A stretch of 64,000 nucleotides of DNA from Microdochium bolleyi (lineage: Eukaryota > Ascomycota > Sordariomycetes > Xylariales > Microdochiaceae), in assembly GCA_001566295.1 (NCBI GenBank), contig KQ964257.1:682001-746000 (forward strand). The letters run 5' to 3'. This document shows, piece by piece, positions 1 to 11,431 of the stretch. The stretch's first letter is position 1, and every line of letters begins with the position of its first letter. Position numbers and translations under genes: made by a program. The notes beneath the pieces were generated by a model, which saw only the letters and a list, made by a program, of their open reading frames with translations, searched no databases and had not been told where the DNA came from.

Positions 1-785
1 CCCCAGAGATAAGCTGGGATCTTTGAACTTTCTCATGCCTGCAACAAATTGTCGCACCGAGTAGCAGCTGAAGCCAATCAAGAATAGATGGAAACACATG
101 CAAGAGCGGGAGCTAGGGCCGGGCCGCAGCTCCCGGCAACCTTATGGCAAGCCACGTCATCATATCTGTCTTGGCCGCTGCGGAATGTCTTCCTGCGTCG
201 TATTGATGAGTAACTTTCATCTTATCTCTGCCTTATTTCCTATTTCCGTTCCTCTATGTACAGACATTCTCTTCGTGGATGCCTCCTGCGATTCCAAAAC
301 CGTTGGACTAGCATGACCCTCCGCGAAAGTTCCCGACCGCATCGGCCTTTGTATCCATCATCTTGCTGATAGGTCATGGTAATGCGAGGCACCTCTCCGC
401 TGTTGTGTTGCGTCTTGCATCGGATGTTGGAGCATTACTCATGCCCGCAGGCCCCTGCATGGAGTAATGTCGTGCGTTTCGTGGTATATGTGACTTTGCC
501 CAGCAGTCTAACTCGTCTTGATAGAGCAAGTACAACGGTAGGTTATCCACGCGCAGCCGCGTGTAGAAACTGCTGCTGCACTCAGATAACTGGCTCGTGT
601 GATCGCGAGAAGACGAGGCCAAGCACCCCGCGGAGAGGGCGCAATGCTACACGACACAGTCAGCTACTACTAGTTCCAGTTCTTGCGGAATCTGTGCTGC
701 TTTGTACCAATCACGAAACTAATATCGGGGTTTACTCATTTGCGACGCTGTCATTGCTATTATCGTTGCCATCATCCTCAAAATC
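1..785. other. Upstream non-coding region
   Basis: No convincing gene is seen. Short open frames here lack domain features and splice logic. The last few hundred bases are presumably the promoter and leader of the gene starting at 786, whose start context is favourable (AAATCATGG). Confidence 0.5.
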
Positions 786-2189
786 ATGGCCGTCGGCCTC
801 ACTCCACCAAGCAGCAGCCCCATGGATCAGGAGCGCCGGCACCGCCCTTCGCGGAAGCCCGTGCGGTTCAACGAGGCGTACGAGAGCCTCGTCCAGGCCG
901 CGCGGGACCTTCGCATCAGGGCCCAGCTCACCGGCTGCCAGCGCCGCCGGGTTCTCGAGGCCGTCGCCGTCCTACACGAGGCCCAGGCCGGGTCCAAGAA
1001 GCAGGAGTACAGAGTCTTCCTGCACCACGTCCACAGGCGCGCCGGGCCGCACTGCGTCCTCCTATGTGCCTGCCAGCTGGGCCAGCACAAAGTCACAACG
1101 ATGCGCAAGGCCGACCGCACGGAGCTCATTGACCGCCTCGAGCGTGAGAGAGCCGCGGAGTCGATCAGCTGTCCTGTCCTCCATCGGCTCGCGACGCAGC
1201 ATGGGATACCTGAGTTCTTGGATGGTTGTGGTAAGCATTTTCAGAAAGTGCAGGGTTCGGCAAAAGGTCCAAGCTAATTTGGTCCTGGGATGGACAAAGC
1301 CATTCTCAAATCGGACGCTCAGACTTCGGGATCGTCTTTTGCTGATTTCGGCACAACTATTCAATCGACTGGTACCGCTAGTTACGTTAATTATGGCGAT
1401 CCACGGCTGACGCTGCTGGAAGGATACGATTACCCATACATCGAAAGCGTCGTCGAGGTCCTCGGCGAAGCACTTGGAGCGAGTGTGCGGAGGATCCCCC
1501 TCGGTGCAGTAAGGAGACATGTCGAGAGTGCAGACAAGACGTGTGGGATCTGGTCTTCGCCCAGCGGTGAAGAGGCACTGCTCGACAGTGCGTGGGGATT
1601 GGACACCAGCGGCAGCGGCAGCAGCAGCAGCACTAGAAGCAGCAGCCTGCACGAGGATGATGTTCAGCTTTTTCATCAAACTCACCAGCACAGGGCTGCC
1701 GCGACAATCGCGTTTCCAGAGATCGGCAACAGTGCCGTGGAGTGTCTCATTAGCCTCGATCTGCAGGACTGGTCTGTCGAGACACTTGCACGGAACCTCT
1801 TCGGCATCGAGACGCTGGTTTTTCCCGGCAGAGTAAATGGACTAGGACGAGCAGAGAGCAGCAGCAAGTCAGCACGGACAGTGGCCGCGCTTGGTGGCTG
1901 CGGTGCAAGGCTGACGACTTGGGCACCCGAGGTGACGCTCACGGGCGTCAAGAGGGCAGCCCTGCTGGACGTTCTTGGACCGGAACTGGACCGTGCCATG
2001 CAGACGAGTTTCATCCGCAGGGTCGAGTCGCTGGCGGGCAGGGACGAGACGGACTGCGTCTCCATGAGCCTCACTGAGAACGGCGCGTTCCTCAATCTCG
2101 CACTGTCTCGCGAAGGGATCAGGATCTGGAGGAGGCTGACGAGCAGGCCACGGGGGACAGCGAGTGAGCAGGGGCTGGCACGGGAATAG
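786..2189 (+). CDS. Unrecognised two-exon fungal protein
   Basis: I do not recognise this gene. Exons 786-1230 and 1300-2189 join in phase 1 to give about 444 residues; the 69 bp intron has a GTAAGC donor, a GCTAAT branch motif about 20 bases before the acceptor, and an AAAG acceptor that is the in-frame choice. The N-terminal part (residues about 10-150) is basic and predicted helical, with many Arg and Glu, and contains a Cys-rich patch (near CVLLCACQLG). The middle holds a Ser/Gly-rich low-complexity insert (about residues 250-270), followed by a more ordered segment (near EIGNSAVECLISLDLQDW). No signal peptide, membrane segment or catalytic motif is visible. The ATG context is good. The start is likely; the intron is inferred from sequence only, and the two open frames could instead belong to separate genes. 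Confidence 0.5.
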
Positions 2190-2755
2190 TGACAGATACG
2201 GCAAAGATTGGCACACGCATGCGTCCCGCGAATCTTGACAAGCAGAACTATCGCTGCACATGTGGTCAGGGTTCATCATATATGCTACCAACCAATTCAA
2301 GCTTACTGAGCGTCTCTCTGGGGACAAATCAGCGTCAAGATAAGTCCCGATGCTTACGCTCCTAGTACCTAAGATGCACGCATGGGTTCGTGACGAGCCG
2401 GCAGTTCCGGTAACGGTTTACAAGGATCGTGGGCGTTTTTAACTTCAAGGCGACGGTCCGTCCTAACCCCTGATCCCGGGAGTGACATCCCGCGCGTCCG
2501 CCAAGAGATGTGACGTGTTGATCTCGAATTACAAACTCCGCCCCTGCGGAGGTTGTGTTGGTCCCAAAGTTCCGACATTGTACCGGTCGGCCGACTTTGC
2601 CAAACCTCACCTGGCTTCAAAATGATTCCAAAAGGGTGTCCGGTAGAGCCAACCATCACGGCGCAACAGTGTCCTAGATAAGCTGCTCAACCACTGCGAC
2701 CGCCGCCGTCCTGTAATCTGCCCTTATCTTCCACGGACATCAAAGTTCTCGCACC
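2190..2755. other. Intergenic region
   Basis: This lies between the end of the unrecognised gene and the start of the MFS exporter on the same strand. It holds two AGATAAG-type GATA core sites (near 2336 and 2674) but no coding signal. It is probably 3' UTR plus the exporter promoter. Confidence 0.5.
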
Positions 2756-4866
2756 ATGGAGTCTCCGCGACCGAACGATCGCGATCGCGTCTTCGACGCT
2801 GTGCCGCCCCTGAGTTCGACTTCGAGGGTGTGCATCACCTCCCTTTTGGTGGCCGCCAATACGATTCAGGTATGCCAACTTCCGGCCCATTCAACTGATG
2901 TAACTTTTTCCTGTCACCATCAGTTGATTTCGGCGACCAAGCTGCAGGGGACTTTCTGACAATGGCCATGGAGCCTCCAAGTTTATCTCTAATTTCATCA
3001 CCTTCGCCGGTGGTCGGGCGCTCACCCAAGATTTGGGCATGGCGGGTGCCGCCGGAAAAGCCAACTGGATGCCCGCTGCGTATCCGTAAGTCGTCCGCCT
3101 GGTGATACTTGACAGGACCAGGTCCCTGAGATTCGTCGCCCTCACTTGGCAGTTCCTTTGGCGTTACTTTCAGAATCTCTCATGCCCTCCTGTCTGTCAA
3201 GTCTCTTGCCTTTGCAAAGCATGAGTGTCAACTGGCTGCTGACAGAGTGTCCCCCTCCTCCCATCCAGTCTAACCCAGAGCGCCTTCGTCCTCATCACAG
3301 GACGGCTCGGCGAGATATACGGCCATAAGCGGATGGCGCTGGCCGGCTGCCTGATCTTTGGCATCTTCTCCCTCGTCAACGCCTTCTGCCGGACGTTCGA
3401 CTCGTTCATCGCGGCCCGCGCGCTCACGGGCCTCGGCGGCGGCTTCTTCATGCCCAACGCCGTCTCCATGATCACCACCATGATCCCGCCAGGCCGGACG
3501 CGCAACCTGTTCCTCGGTTTTTTCGCCGCGTCGCCCCCGCTGGGCGGCATGATCGGCGCGCTTCTCACGGGCGTCTTCCTTGAGGGGGTCGGCTGGATGT
3601 GGCTTTTTGTTCTCGTGTAGGTTCCTTTTTTTGGTGTTCTCTCCCCATTTTCTTCGAGCCTGTGGACTACGAGACTGGAGCTCATACGCATGACTTCAAC
3701 ACGGAGGGGGTAGCTAACAGCGTTGTCGTGAACTTCTAGCGCGGCGAGCACGGCCTTTGTCCTTGGGTGGCTCGTGTACATCACGCCCAAGGAGAAGCCC
3801 GTTGACAGCAATGGCAAGCTCGACTATGTGGGTGCCTTCTTTGGCGTGAGCAGTCTCCTCCTATTCAACATCGTGTGCAAGTAAGTACTGAGAACTGGAA
3901 ACGTATCCCACCACTCTCCATCACTATCCTTGCCCCAATAATCACTCAGGAAGCACTCCCAGTCTTCTTTCCCGAGCATTGCACTTCGCTCTCAACTGTA
4001 CATGCGCTAAACTCGCCGACAGCCAAGCACCGTCCGCTGGGTGGTCGAGTGCCTTCACCATCGCCTGCCTGACCGTCACAGGCCTCATGTTCGGCGCGTT
4101 CCTGGTGTGGGAGACGCGCTATGCGACGGACCCCGTGATGCCGCTGGGCGTGTTCCGGGCGCCGTCCTTCTCGGCGCTCGTCTGGGTCGTGCTGCTCAGC
4201 TACATGAGCTTCGGCGTCGCGCAGTGGTACGCCGTGCTGTGGCAGCAGAGCCTGCGGCACGCCTCGGTCCTCGAGACGGGCATCCGCTTCGTGCCGTTCG
4301 GGCTCGCGTCGCTGCTCGCCGTCTTCGCCGCCGCCTGGCTCATGTCCCGCGTCGCCGCGCAGTGGATCATGGCCGTGGGAGTCGGCGCCGCGCTCGCCGC
4401 CAGCCTGCTCCTCGCCACCATGCCCGTCAGCCAGACATACTGGGCCCAGGTCTTCCCGGCCATGGTCCTCTCTGGTTTCTGCCCGGACTTTGTCTACGTC
4501 GCGGCCCAGGTCATCGCCAGCAGCAGCGTCGGCCGCCGCCAGCAAGGGGTTGCGAGCAGCCTCATCGGCACGCTCAACTTGTACGGCACTAGCCTGGGAC
4601 TTGGCCTTGCAGCCATCGTCGAGACGCAGGTTGTGGAGAGAACCGCGAGGACCGGTGACGACGGCGAGGTTCTCGGCTTCCGGGCTGCGCTGTATTTCGC
4701 CGCTGCCGTGGCCCTGATCGGGCTACTTCTCGATGTGCTCTTTGTGAGGATGCCCAAAAATGAACGCGAGGGTTGGGAGGATGAGGACCCCGCCGTCCCG
4801 GATCAGGTTGAACTCCCAGAGGCCTCCACCACATCGGCATCCCGTCTTGGTGTCACGAGGGACTGA
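2756..4866 (+). CDS. MFS drug exporter, Atr1-like DHA2 family
   Basis: Predicted 14-helix plasma-membrane proton antiporter of the DHA2 drug or toxicant efflux group, resembling yeast Atr1. Five exons join in frame: 2756-2869, 2982-3085, 3269-3616, 3740-3880 and 4023-4866, giving 516 residues. The first intron is confirmed by the product reading FISNFITFAGGRAL across the join, and later ones by NWMPAAYP-LTQSAFVLITG and FNIVC-NQAPSAGW. MFS motif A is seen as GRLGEIYGHKRM (about residues 82-93), and a motif-C-like glycine/proline run occurs in AASPPLGGMIGALLTG. The C-terminal tail is hydrophilic and acidic. Substrate cannot be read from sequence. It is not adjacent to a biosynthetic enzyme, so a general detoxification role is the simplest guess. 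Family assignment is firm; the Atr1 label is approximate. Confidence 0.88.
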
Positions 4867-5278
4867 GAAACAGGGCTATGGGTCGAGTACTACGGCTCGA
4901 TCGAGGCACAACAACGTGAGTCCTAAATCGACTTTTGTATGGCGCGTCTGTTGTCACTCTCGACAGTTATATTTGTGTGTGGACTTGACCCGCTCCGAGA
5001 AAGGTGAAAAATTGGCAGCCTTTTCTATTGTTCGACAATAATGTATCCTGGATACGAAGTTGGAATTTCGCCGCACACGGTCCTCATAACAACATCTATG
5101 ATTTAAAAACTCAGCCTCATTTTCCGCAAAGCAGGTGCCATTTATTCGCACTCTAGATTTGAAAGCGATGACTCTTTTCCCATTCGTACAACATGGGTAT
5201 GGCCAGATCACGCGCCGTGGTACCGCAACAGAGGACCTCATCTTTCTTTCAACGACCGTCATATGTTATTTCCAGATC
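4867..5278. other. Convergent intergenic region
   Basis: This separates the 3' ends of the MFS exporter (plus) and the F-box gene (minus). It is AT-richer than its flanks, as expected for two 3' UTRs, and no gene is seen. Confidence 0.5.
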
Positions 5279-6883
5279 TCACGCCTCTAGGGCATGATCG
5301 CTCCGGACGAAAATGTTGTTCTTCTCCACCACCCAACGACCGCCACCACCACCAGCAGTGTTACTGTCTAAATCGTCGTCATTACTACGACCGAATGGCT
5401 TGCCCTTGGATAAAAGGTACTTCTGAGCCAGGTTCCAGAAGCCCCTTTGATCCGCGTGATCCTCGACTTTGCACACTCTGAGCCCCCCTTCTGCGCCCCT
5501 GAAGCGATCTCGAAGGCTCTCTTCCATATTGACTCTACGATTCGTAGTGCTAGCGACTTCCAACGAGCATGGTGTTGACGCTCGCGTTGCACCCGCATCG
5601 GACTGCCTGCAAGACAGCCGCGACGACGAAGAAGACGACGGGGGTCTGGTACGTGAGATCCCGCAGTCTCCAGGCACCACCGCCGCCGTTGAGGTGAGCA
5701 TCCTCGCGAACAGGTCCCGGTACGCATCGTCGCGCTCGAGCCACAGGTCGGCCATGTTGACGTGCCTCATGATGCCGCCTCCTTCACCGCCCTTCAGCAC
5801 CGGATCCGCGGCCGTGGGCACGACTTGTACCACGAGCCGTTCGATGTGGGTGGGCAGGCTTGCCAGCAGCATCTTGAAATGCGACGCCAGCGGGAAGACG
5901 GCGACGTACTGCAGCTCGGAGATTGTGCGTGGGAGCAGTGCCGCTGTCGAAAGCTCTGGCAGCGGAGCTGGTGACGATGACGATGAAGAGCTCGGTCGTG
6001 AAGGAGGAGCTTGGCCGCCAATCCCCAGGATGGTCGGGATTATGGAGGGGGCTCTTTCGTTGAAGAACTCGTACGCACGATATGCAGGAAGAAAAGAGCC
6101 TTCGTTGAGTAGGATAGACGTCCAGGGATAACGCCACAGTGCGAGGGGCCCAGTGGCTCGTGGCGACGCGGTTGGCAGTCCAATCTCATGGTTCTGGTCG
6201 GAACACTCGAGTGTCCGGGGCCAAGCAGGCTGATCGCCTGCAATGTTCATCTCGGGCATGCTCTTCTTCCCGTGCCTCGCCAAGGAGAGTACATGATAGG
6301 GCATTTCGAAAGTGATATGCTCGTCAGTACTCCGGGGGCAGTTGAGCAGTGCAGCCAATGTCCGTGGAGGGGCAACAATCGTCAGCCGTTTGGGAGAAAT
6401 AGAAGAGAGCAGTCGAGCCCAGAGCATTCCCACCGGCCCATCGACTGAAGTCTCCGGATCTGATCTATCGCTCTCCGTAGCACCCGTGCCATTCAGATCA
6501 TCGCAGGCTCTGTGAACCAGGACGGTGAACGTCTCGACGTGATGTGCCAGGCTGTTGAAATCCAGGAAGTCGAGCAGCGCGGCAGCATCAGTGTAGATAT
6601 TGCCGCCAAAAGCCGCCCGAGGTTTCCAAACCACCTCACGGAAGAGCCTGGGCAGGGCAAGGGCACGCCATCTCTTGTCTACACGCGAGATGGACTTGAC
6701 TGTGGCGAGAGAAGACGACCTTGCGTGGTTTGCCGCGATGCAGCGAGGGTCGAGGTCTCCCACCATGCATGTACGCGGTTGCTCGTAGAGCCACTGTGTA
6801 GACGTTTTGGGCGGCCCCAAAGCATCAAAGATCTCCATGAGAAGCTCGCTGGGGAGGTCTCTGAGCGAGGATGGAGGCGGCAT
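5279..6883 (-). CDS. F-box domain protein
   Basis: Single-exon protein of 534 residues. The N-terminus carries an F-box-like motif (LRDLPSELLMEIFDAL, about residues 7-22, with the second half at VKSISRVDKRWRALALPRLF, about 62-81). An insert of about 35 residues between the two halves is typical of many fungal F-box proteins. F-box proteins bind Skp1 and recruit targets to SCF ubiquitin ligases. The rest has no WD40 or clear leucine-rich repeats, so the target-binding part is undefined. Ser-rich low-complexity tracts occur at about residues 285-300 and 400-420, and a Gly-rich stretch near the C-terminus. No intron is needed. This is a variable fungal family whose members often have no known substrate. 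Domain call is fairly sure; the specific role is unknown. Confidence 0.75.
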   Translation of the reverse strand: MPPPSSLRDLPSELLMEIFDALGPPKTSTQWLYEQPRTCMVGDLDPRCIAANHARSSSLATVKSISRVDKRWRALALPRLFREVVWKPRAAFGGNIYTDAAALLDFLDFNSLAHHVETFTVLVHRACDDLNGTGATESDRSDPETSVDGPVGMLWARLLSSISPKRLTIVAPPRTLAALLNCPRSTDEHITFEMPYHVLSLARHGKKSMPEMNIAGDQPAWPRTLECSDQNHEIGLPTASPRATGPLALWRYPWTSILLNEGSFLPAYRAYEFFNERAPSIIPTILGIGGQAPPSRPSSSSSSSPAPLPELSTAALLPRTISELQYVAVFPLASHFKMLLASLPTHIERLVVQVVPTAADPVLKGGEGGGIMRHVNMADLWLERDDAYRDLFARMLTSTAAVVPGDCGISRTRPPSSSSSSRLSCRQSDAGATRASTPCSLEVASTTNRRVNMEESLRDRFRGAEGGLRVCKVEDHADQRGFWNLAQKYLLSKGKPFGRSNDDDLDSNTAGGGGGRWVVEKNNIFVRSDHALEA

Positions 6884-7729
6884 CTTGAATTCGGGATCTA
6901 AGTGGATATGCCGAGGCTCTGGTCTGTTTTGGCGGATGATGATTCACAAAGGGCAAATAGGAAGAAGTCCAGTGTCCTGTAGTTTGAGGAGCGTCTAAGG
7001 AGGAGTTTAGGGAGTTTCAGATGCTCGATATTGAAATTTCGCCAATATGTCCAGAAGCTGCGTACTTCCACATGTCAAACATAAAGTGCCAAAATGTCTG
7101 TGTGAAACTCAAACCTTGCTCATTTCCATGATACATGCCAACCGCAAGCTGTTGGGGCAGTTCTTATCAATACTCTGCAGCATTTCCTGAAGCAAGTTGT
7201 GAAGCAGGGTATGCAGCAACTTCGGAAGCGATGATCGCCGTGACGTGCATGTGCCAGCAGGGATCATTCCTGGCAGCTCACATCCCTGTGCTCTGCATTT
7301 CTGCAAGATGCGCCATCCCTTATCTTGGAGGAAGACAGCCTTGAACCTTGTTTGCGTATGAGAGAAGAGATTCCAATCTGGGGGTCGATTGAAATGCCGA
7401 GGTCTAAAAATATCAGCCCCTTGCACGATGTCATGATGGGTGGTATCCTGCTTGTTGATGGTGGCTGGTCCGCTTATGCTCAGCCATCTCAATGACGAGC
7501 CCCTACAGAGCTTCCGTTGAATGTGGCAGGCAAAAGCCGGAACTGAGTCGAGGAAGCAACAGTGTTTGGTCGAGACGTCATCGCATGTGCGCGTGGTGGG
7601 TGAAATGGCAGTTGCCGCCGCTTGGGCTGTGCTGCTCCTTCTATTTGCTCCGTCGCCGAGGTTTCTACAAACAAAAATGTCCAAGTTCGCGATATTGACG
7701 CCAAAACACACAATCATTCAGTCACCCAT
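6884..7729. other. Intergenic region
   Basis: Lies between the F-box gene start and the 3' end of the acyl-CoA ligase, both on the minus strand. Frames here are short and featureless. It should contain the F-box promoter and the ligase 3' UTR. Confidence 0.45.
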
Positions 7730-9558
7730 CTACAGCTTCTCCAGTCGACTCTTGCGCAGAATCTCCTCGCCAAAACGAGCCATCTCGAACTTCTTGACCT
7801 TGCCGGACCCTGTCAAGGGCACATCCGACGGAACCCCCTCCTCACCAAGCCAGAAGATGTGTGCGGGAGACTTGTGCCGACCCAGCTTCTGCCGGACCCA
7901 ATCTCTCATCTCGTCCGCCGTTGGCCGACTCTCGGGCGTCTCGCTGTTCAAGAACGCACACACCACCTCGCCGTAGTGCGCATCTTTGAGCCCCGTCACG
8001 ATGGCCTGGGTGATGCTCGGATGCGCCATCAACCTCTCCTCAATCTCGAGCGGATAGATATTCTCGCCACCGCGGATGATGATGTCCTTGAAGCGCCCGG
8101 TGATCGTACAGTACCCTTCGTCAGTGAAGACAGCTTCGTCGCCCGTGTGAAGCCATAGTACGCCTGCCTCGTCCCGAATCATGACCTCCGCTGTCTTCTC
8201 CGAGTTGTTCCAGTAGCCGGCCTGGAGCTGGTACCCTGCGATGCAGAGCTCGCCGCGGCTTCCAACAGGGACAATATTGCCTTCGTGGTCGACAATCTTG
8301 GCCCTCGCGTGCGGCATCAACGTGCCAACCGTGGTCAGCCGCTGCTCGATTGCGTCGTCTGTGAACGCGTTGAAGCAGGTCGGCGACGCTTCTGTCAGCC
8401 CGTAGCTGCTGGTGAACTCTGTCATTCCGAACCTGTCCACCATGAGCTCCATTAGATATCGCGGCACTGGCGCACCAGCCACGATGCCAGTCCGCAGGTT
8501 ACTGCAGTCGAACCCTTCCGGCAGAGGCAGGTTGAAAATCGTATCGAACATTGCCGGCACTCCATGCACGGCCGTGCACCGCTCATCCGAGATCGCCCGC
8601 AATACCGCCGCCGGGTCAAAGGTCTCTTCTGGATAGACGATCTTGGCACCGTGTGTGATGACAGCCATCATACCGAGCACCAGACCGAAGCAGTGGAACA
8701 TTGGCGGCGGGCAACACAAGATATCTTCCGACGAGAGGCGCATCCGATCGCCGATGAACCGAGCATTGTTGACAATGTTGTGGTGCGTCAGCATAGCTGC
8801 TTTGGGCAGGCCTGTCGTCCCGCTCGTGAACTGCAGGTTGCACACGTTGTGCGGCAACACCTTGCGGCCCAGACGATACAGATGCCCATTGCTCACACGA
8901 CGTCCTTGCTTGATTAGGTCGTTGTATGTGGGATACCCGCTCGACTCGCCGCGCAGAATGACAATATTCGGAGTGCTCTGCTGTTGCTGCTTCGAGGTCT
9001 TGACGTCTTGCTCCTGAGCCTCTAGTTCCGCAAGAAGCTTGGTGTTGTCGATTTTACCGATCTTCTTGGTCGTGAAGAACACTTTGCAATCTGGTTCAAA
9101 CGCGCGGTGACGAGTTGGTCAGTTGGTGTGTCCAGAAGCGATGAGTTCTTGGGGAGCATACCTGCGAAGCTGAGGGCATATTGCGCCTCGGTCGGTGTGT
9201 ACGTGTTGTTGAGAATCACCAGGATGGCCCCAATCCGAGCCACAGCGAAGAAGACGGCAGCATACTGCTCGCAGTTGCCAGCCATGATGCCGACCCTGTC
9301 ACCAATGCCGATGCCAAGGGACATCAAGCTCCTCGCTAGCTGCGAGCTCTGCTGATTGAGCTCATTGTAGGTCCAGCGAGCACCTGTCCACGGTGTGACG
9401 ATGCATTCTTGGTAGCCGTGGTGCTGGCATTGCAGGTCAAGGAGCTCGCCGAGTGTCAGGTCGACCAGAGGCGGATCTTGAGGGCCATGTAGCAGGGAAA
9501 GAGGCTGTTGGTCCTGCCTCGTCGCAGGTAGGCTGTGGGTAATCTGCTCGGTTGACAT
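7730..9558 (-). CDS. Acyl-CoA ligase (AMP-binding, ANL superfamily), possibly SidI-like
   Basis: Adenylate-forming enzyme that should activate a carboxylic acid with ATP and load it on CoA. Exons 9558-9162 and 9090-7730 (71 bp intron) give 585 residues; the join reads ALSFA-DCKVFFTTKKIG, matching the usual family order. Visible motifs are the P-loop TSGTTGLPK (about residue 221), YGLTEASPTCF, the LHTGDEA adenylate-binding motif, the hinge GRFKDIIIRGGENIYPLEIEE, and the C-terminal catalytic lysine context TGSGKVKKFEM. The length suits medium-chain or SidI-type ligases; SidI makes mevalonyl-CoA for fungal siderophores and is peroxisomal. The C-terminus ends EKL, not a canonical SKL-type signal, and I see no clear PTS2. 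Neighbours are a siderophore transporter and an ABC transporter, and an iron-GATA site lies 845 bp upstream. Ligase is firm; substrate is inference. An in-frame upstream start exists, but ATG at 9558 begins a normal N-terminus. Confidence 0.88.
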
Positions 9559-10402
9559 GATAAATATTTCACGTCCGCTGTGAATTTTATTCAGAAATCC
9601 GAATCTTTCCACAAGAACTTGCGCCAGAAGTTGAAGTCCGAGCAACACGACAACAATAGTGCGCAAGCCACGACATTCCCAACGACTTATTATTCTGCAG
9701 CCGAGTCGGGAGCGGTGCCCGGCTGCTCCACCAGCTCCTCGTCCGAGCCATCATGTTCGCGCTAGAAGTCCCGCCTCTAGCTTCTGGCAAGAATCGAGCA
9801 AGGGTCCATCCTATAGCGGAGCTGACATGCCGCAAGCCATCCGATGGTATAGCTGCAGCGTCCCATCTCTCAGCCGCCCTTGAGGGAAAACTCTGCTCAA
9901 AGTACCGCGAGGTACCTGCGAGTACTCTGGTGTGACAAGCAGAGAATGCCACCTGCCAAAGCGGGGCGTGGGGAACCGCAGGCGCGGGATCAGCACGGCC
10001 GGACTCTGCTCGGTCGACAGGGTCGGTCCAGCAGGGACTTCGGCACGTGCGGAGGGTGGATGCGGATCACCACGCGCGAGACGGAATGACGGAACTGATG
10101 ACGGATGCAAACAACAGGATCTCAAGCTCCAAAGAGACTCAGCACAGGAAGACCAAGCTGCCCTTGACGAGTTCACGAGGTCGTGCTGCTGCGAGACCTC
10201 GGAGCAAGGCCATCGCAACGCCGACGTGCAGGGTGAAAAGTGCAGGGTACCTGCCGCTCCGTACTCGTCTCGCGAATGAAAATATTTGCTGTGTGGCCTG
10301 CGCGCGGACAAGGGGCAGAGAGCAGGGCAGGGCCGCCACGCAAAAACGGGCGGTCGGCAGGCGATGCAGGATCATCGGTCATGATGGCTCGGGCACAGTC
10401 GG

Positions 10403-10411
10403 ATCTGATAA
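10403..10411 (+). promoter_or_regulatory. Iron-GATA repressor site (ATCTGATAA)
   Basis: Perfect match to the ATCWGATAA consensus known for fungal iron-GATA repressors (SreA, SRE1, SRE). It lies 845 bp upstream of the ligase start. It sits in a 15-base string, GGATCTGATAAGATT, that recurs inverted between the siderophore and ABC transporter genes. The match is seen; function is inferred. Confidence 0.55.
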
Positions 10412-10554
10412 GATTTGATTGATTTGATTACGGCACTTCGCGCGGATCGGCCCCCACCAGCCTGAATCAGACAGCCAAGGGGTCCACCGCCACCAATCAA
10501 GACCCCGGCCAGCATCCACTTTGAGAGGTCCACGTCTGAAGAGTCCCCTCCTCC

Positions 10555-10576
10555 CCTAGGGTACTTACCTAGGGTA
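10555..10576. repeat. Short direct repeat, CCTAGGGTA twice
   Basis: Two copies of CCTAGGGTA separated by CTTA, in the long spacer upstream of the ligase. CCTAGG-type motifs also cluster near 33.75 kb. Function unknown. Confidence 0.7.
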
Positions 10577-11325
10577 GTCCATTGTTGCAGCACGCCCCCC
10601 CTTTCCAAAAGTGCCTCATACTGCTAGCCTGCTGTTCGGGCACGGAGGAACATGGTCGGTTGCGTACACCTGCATATTAGGGCGGAGGGGGAAGGGCGGA
10701 GGGGGTGTGAAGATGGCGAGCAAGGACCGTCCAGGCTTGTCGTATCCTGCTCGCTGATCCCCTGGCATGCAAGCCCTGATGGGCAAGTGTACCTTGACAC
10801 ACCAGACCTCAGCTCCGGCAGCATCTGTCTCGACACGCTGGCCGACTCGCGATGTCCGAGTCTCCGATATCGGGTCGCCTCCATTCATTCAGAGCTCTTT
10901 CTCTCTAGCTTGCATAGACGCCGCCCTTGCACGACAACCTCGTCTAGGTAAGGGCCCTTGGAAACCCTGTTGTGTGTACATCGTCAAGAGTACGACATGC
11001 TGCACGTGTCTCACGGACCAGGCCTGCTGGCTGGACAGTCCCGCGAGAACATCTGAATTGCACGATGCCCCGTATGCAGCGCTTGGTAAATATATCTTTT
11101 CATAATTCTATGGGTATCGTCATGAATCTCGTCTATCATGCACGTGGTGCTACTCTATCATGTTATGCTTCGTAGGCCCCCAGGGGAGGGCGTATTCGTA
11201 TCGTGAGGATGCGCGTTATGCAATGCGGCAGACACGCAATCTATATGTTGGTCAAGATGACACCGTTGAACGGTCCAAAAACAACAAACGCGAGTTCAGC
11301 ATGCAAAAGAACAAGATGCCCGCCC

Positions 11326-11343
11326 AAAAAAAAAAAAAAAAAA
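11326..11343 (+). repeat. Homopolymeric A run (18 bases)
   Basis: Eighteen consecutive A residues just downstream of the siderophore transporter stop codon (a T run on the coding strand). It probably lies in or just beyond that gene's 3' UTR and may vary in length between isolates. Confidence 0.9.
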
Positions 11344-11431
11344 CACCAAAAAGGGCAAAGTCGCCACAAAGGACTCCAAGCCTTCGCGCCCCGACATGAA
11401 TTAAGTCGCGGACGAGGGAGCGAGCAAGCAA

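Larger units (their letters stand above)
9559..11431. other. Long intergenic region upstream of the ligase
   Basis: No supportable gene. It contains the ligase promoter and, to the right, the 3' UTR of the siderophore transporter. Notable content is a perfect ATCTGATAA site, a CCAAT box near 10492, a direct repeat of CCTAGGGTA and an 18-base A run. Confidence 0.5.

Noticed and set aside
376..1410. 344-codon plus-strand open frame
   Set aside because: It overlaps the spliced gene at 786-2189 in another frame, is Ser/Arg-rich shadow-like sequence and has no domain.
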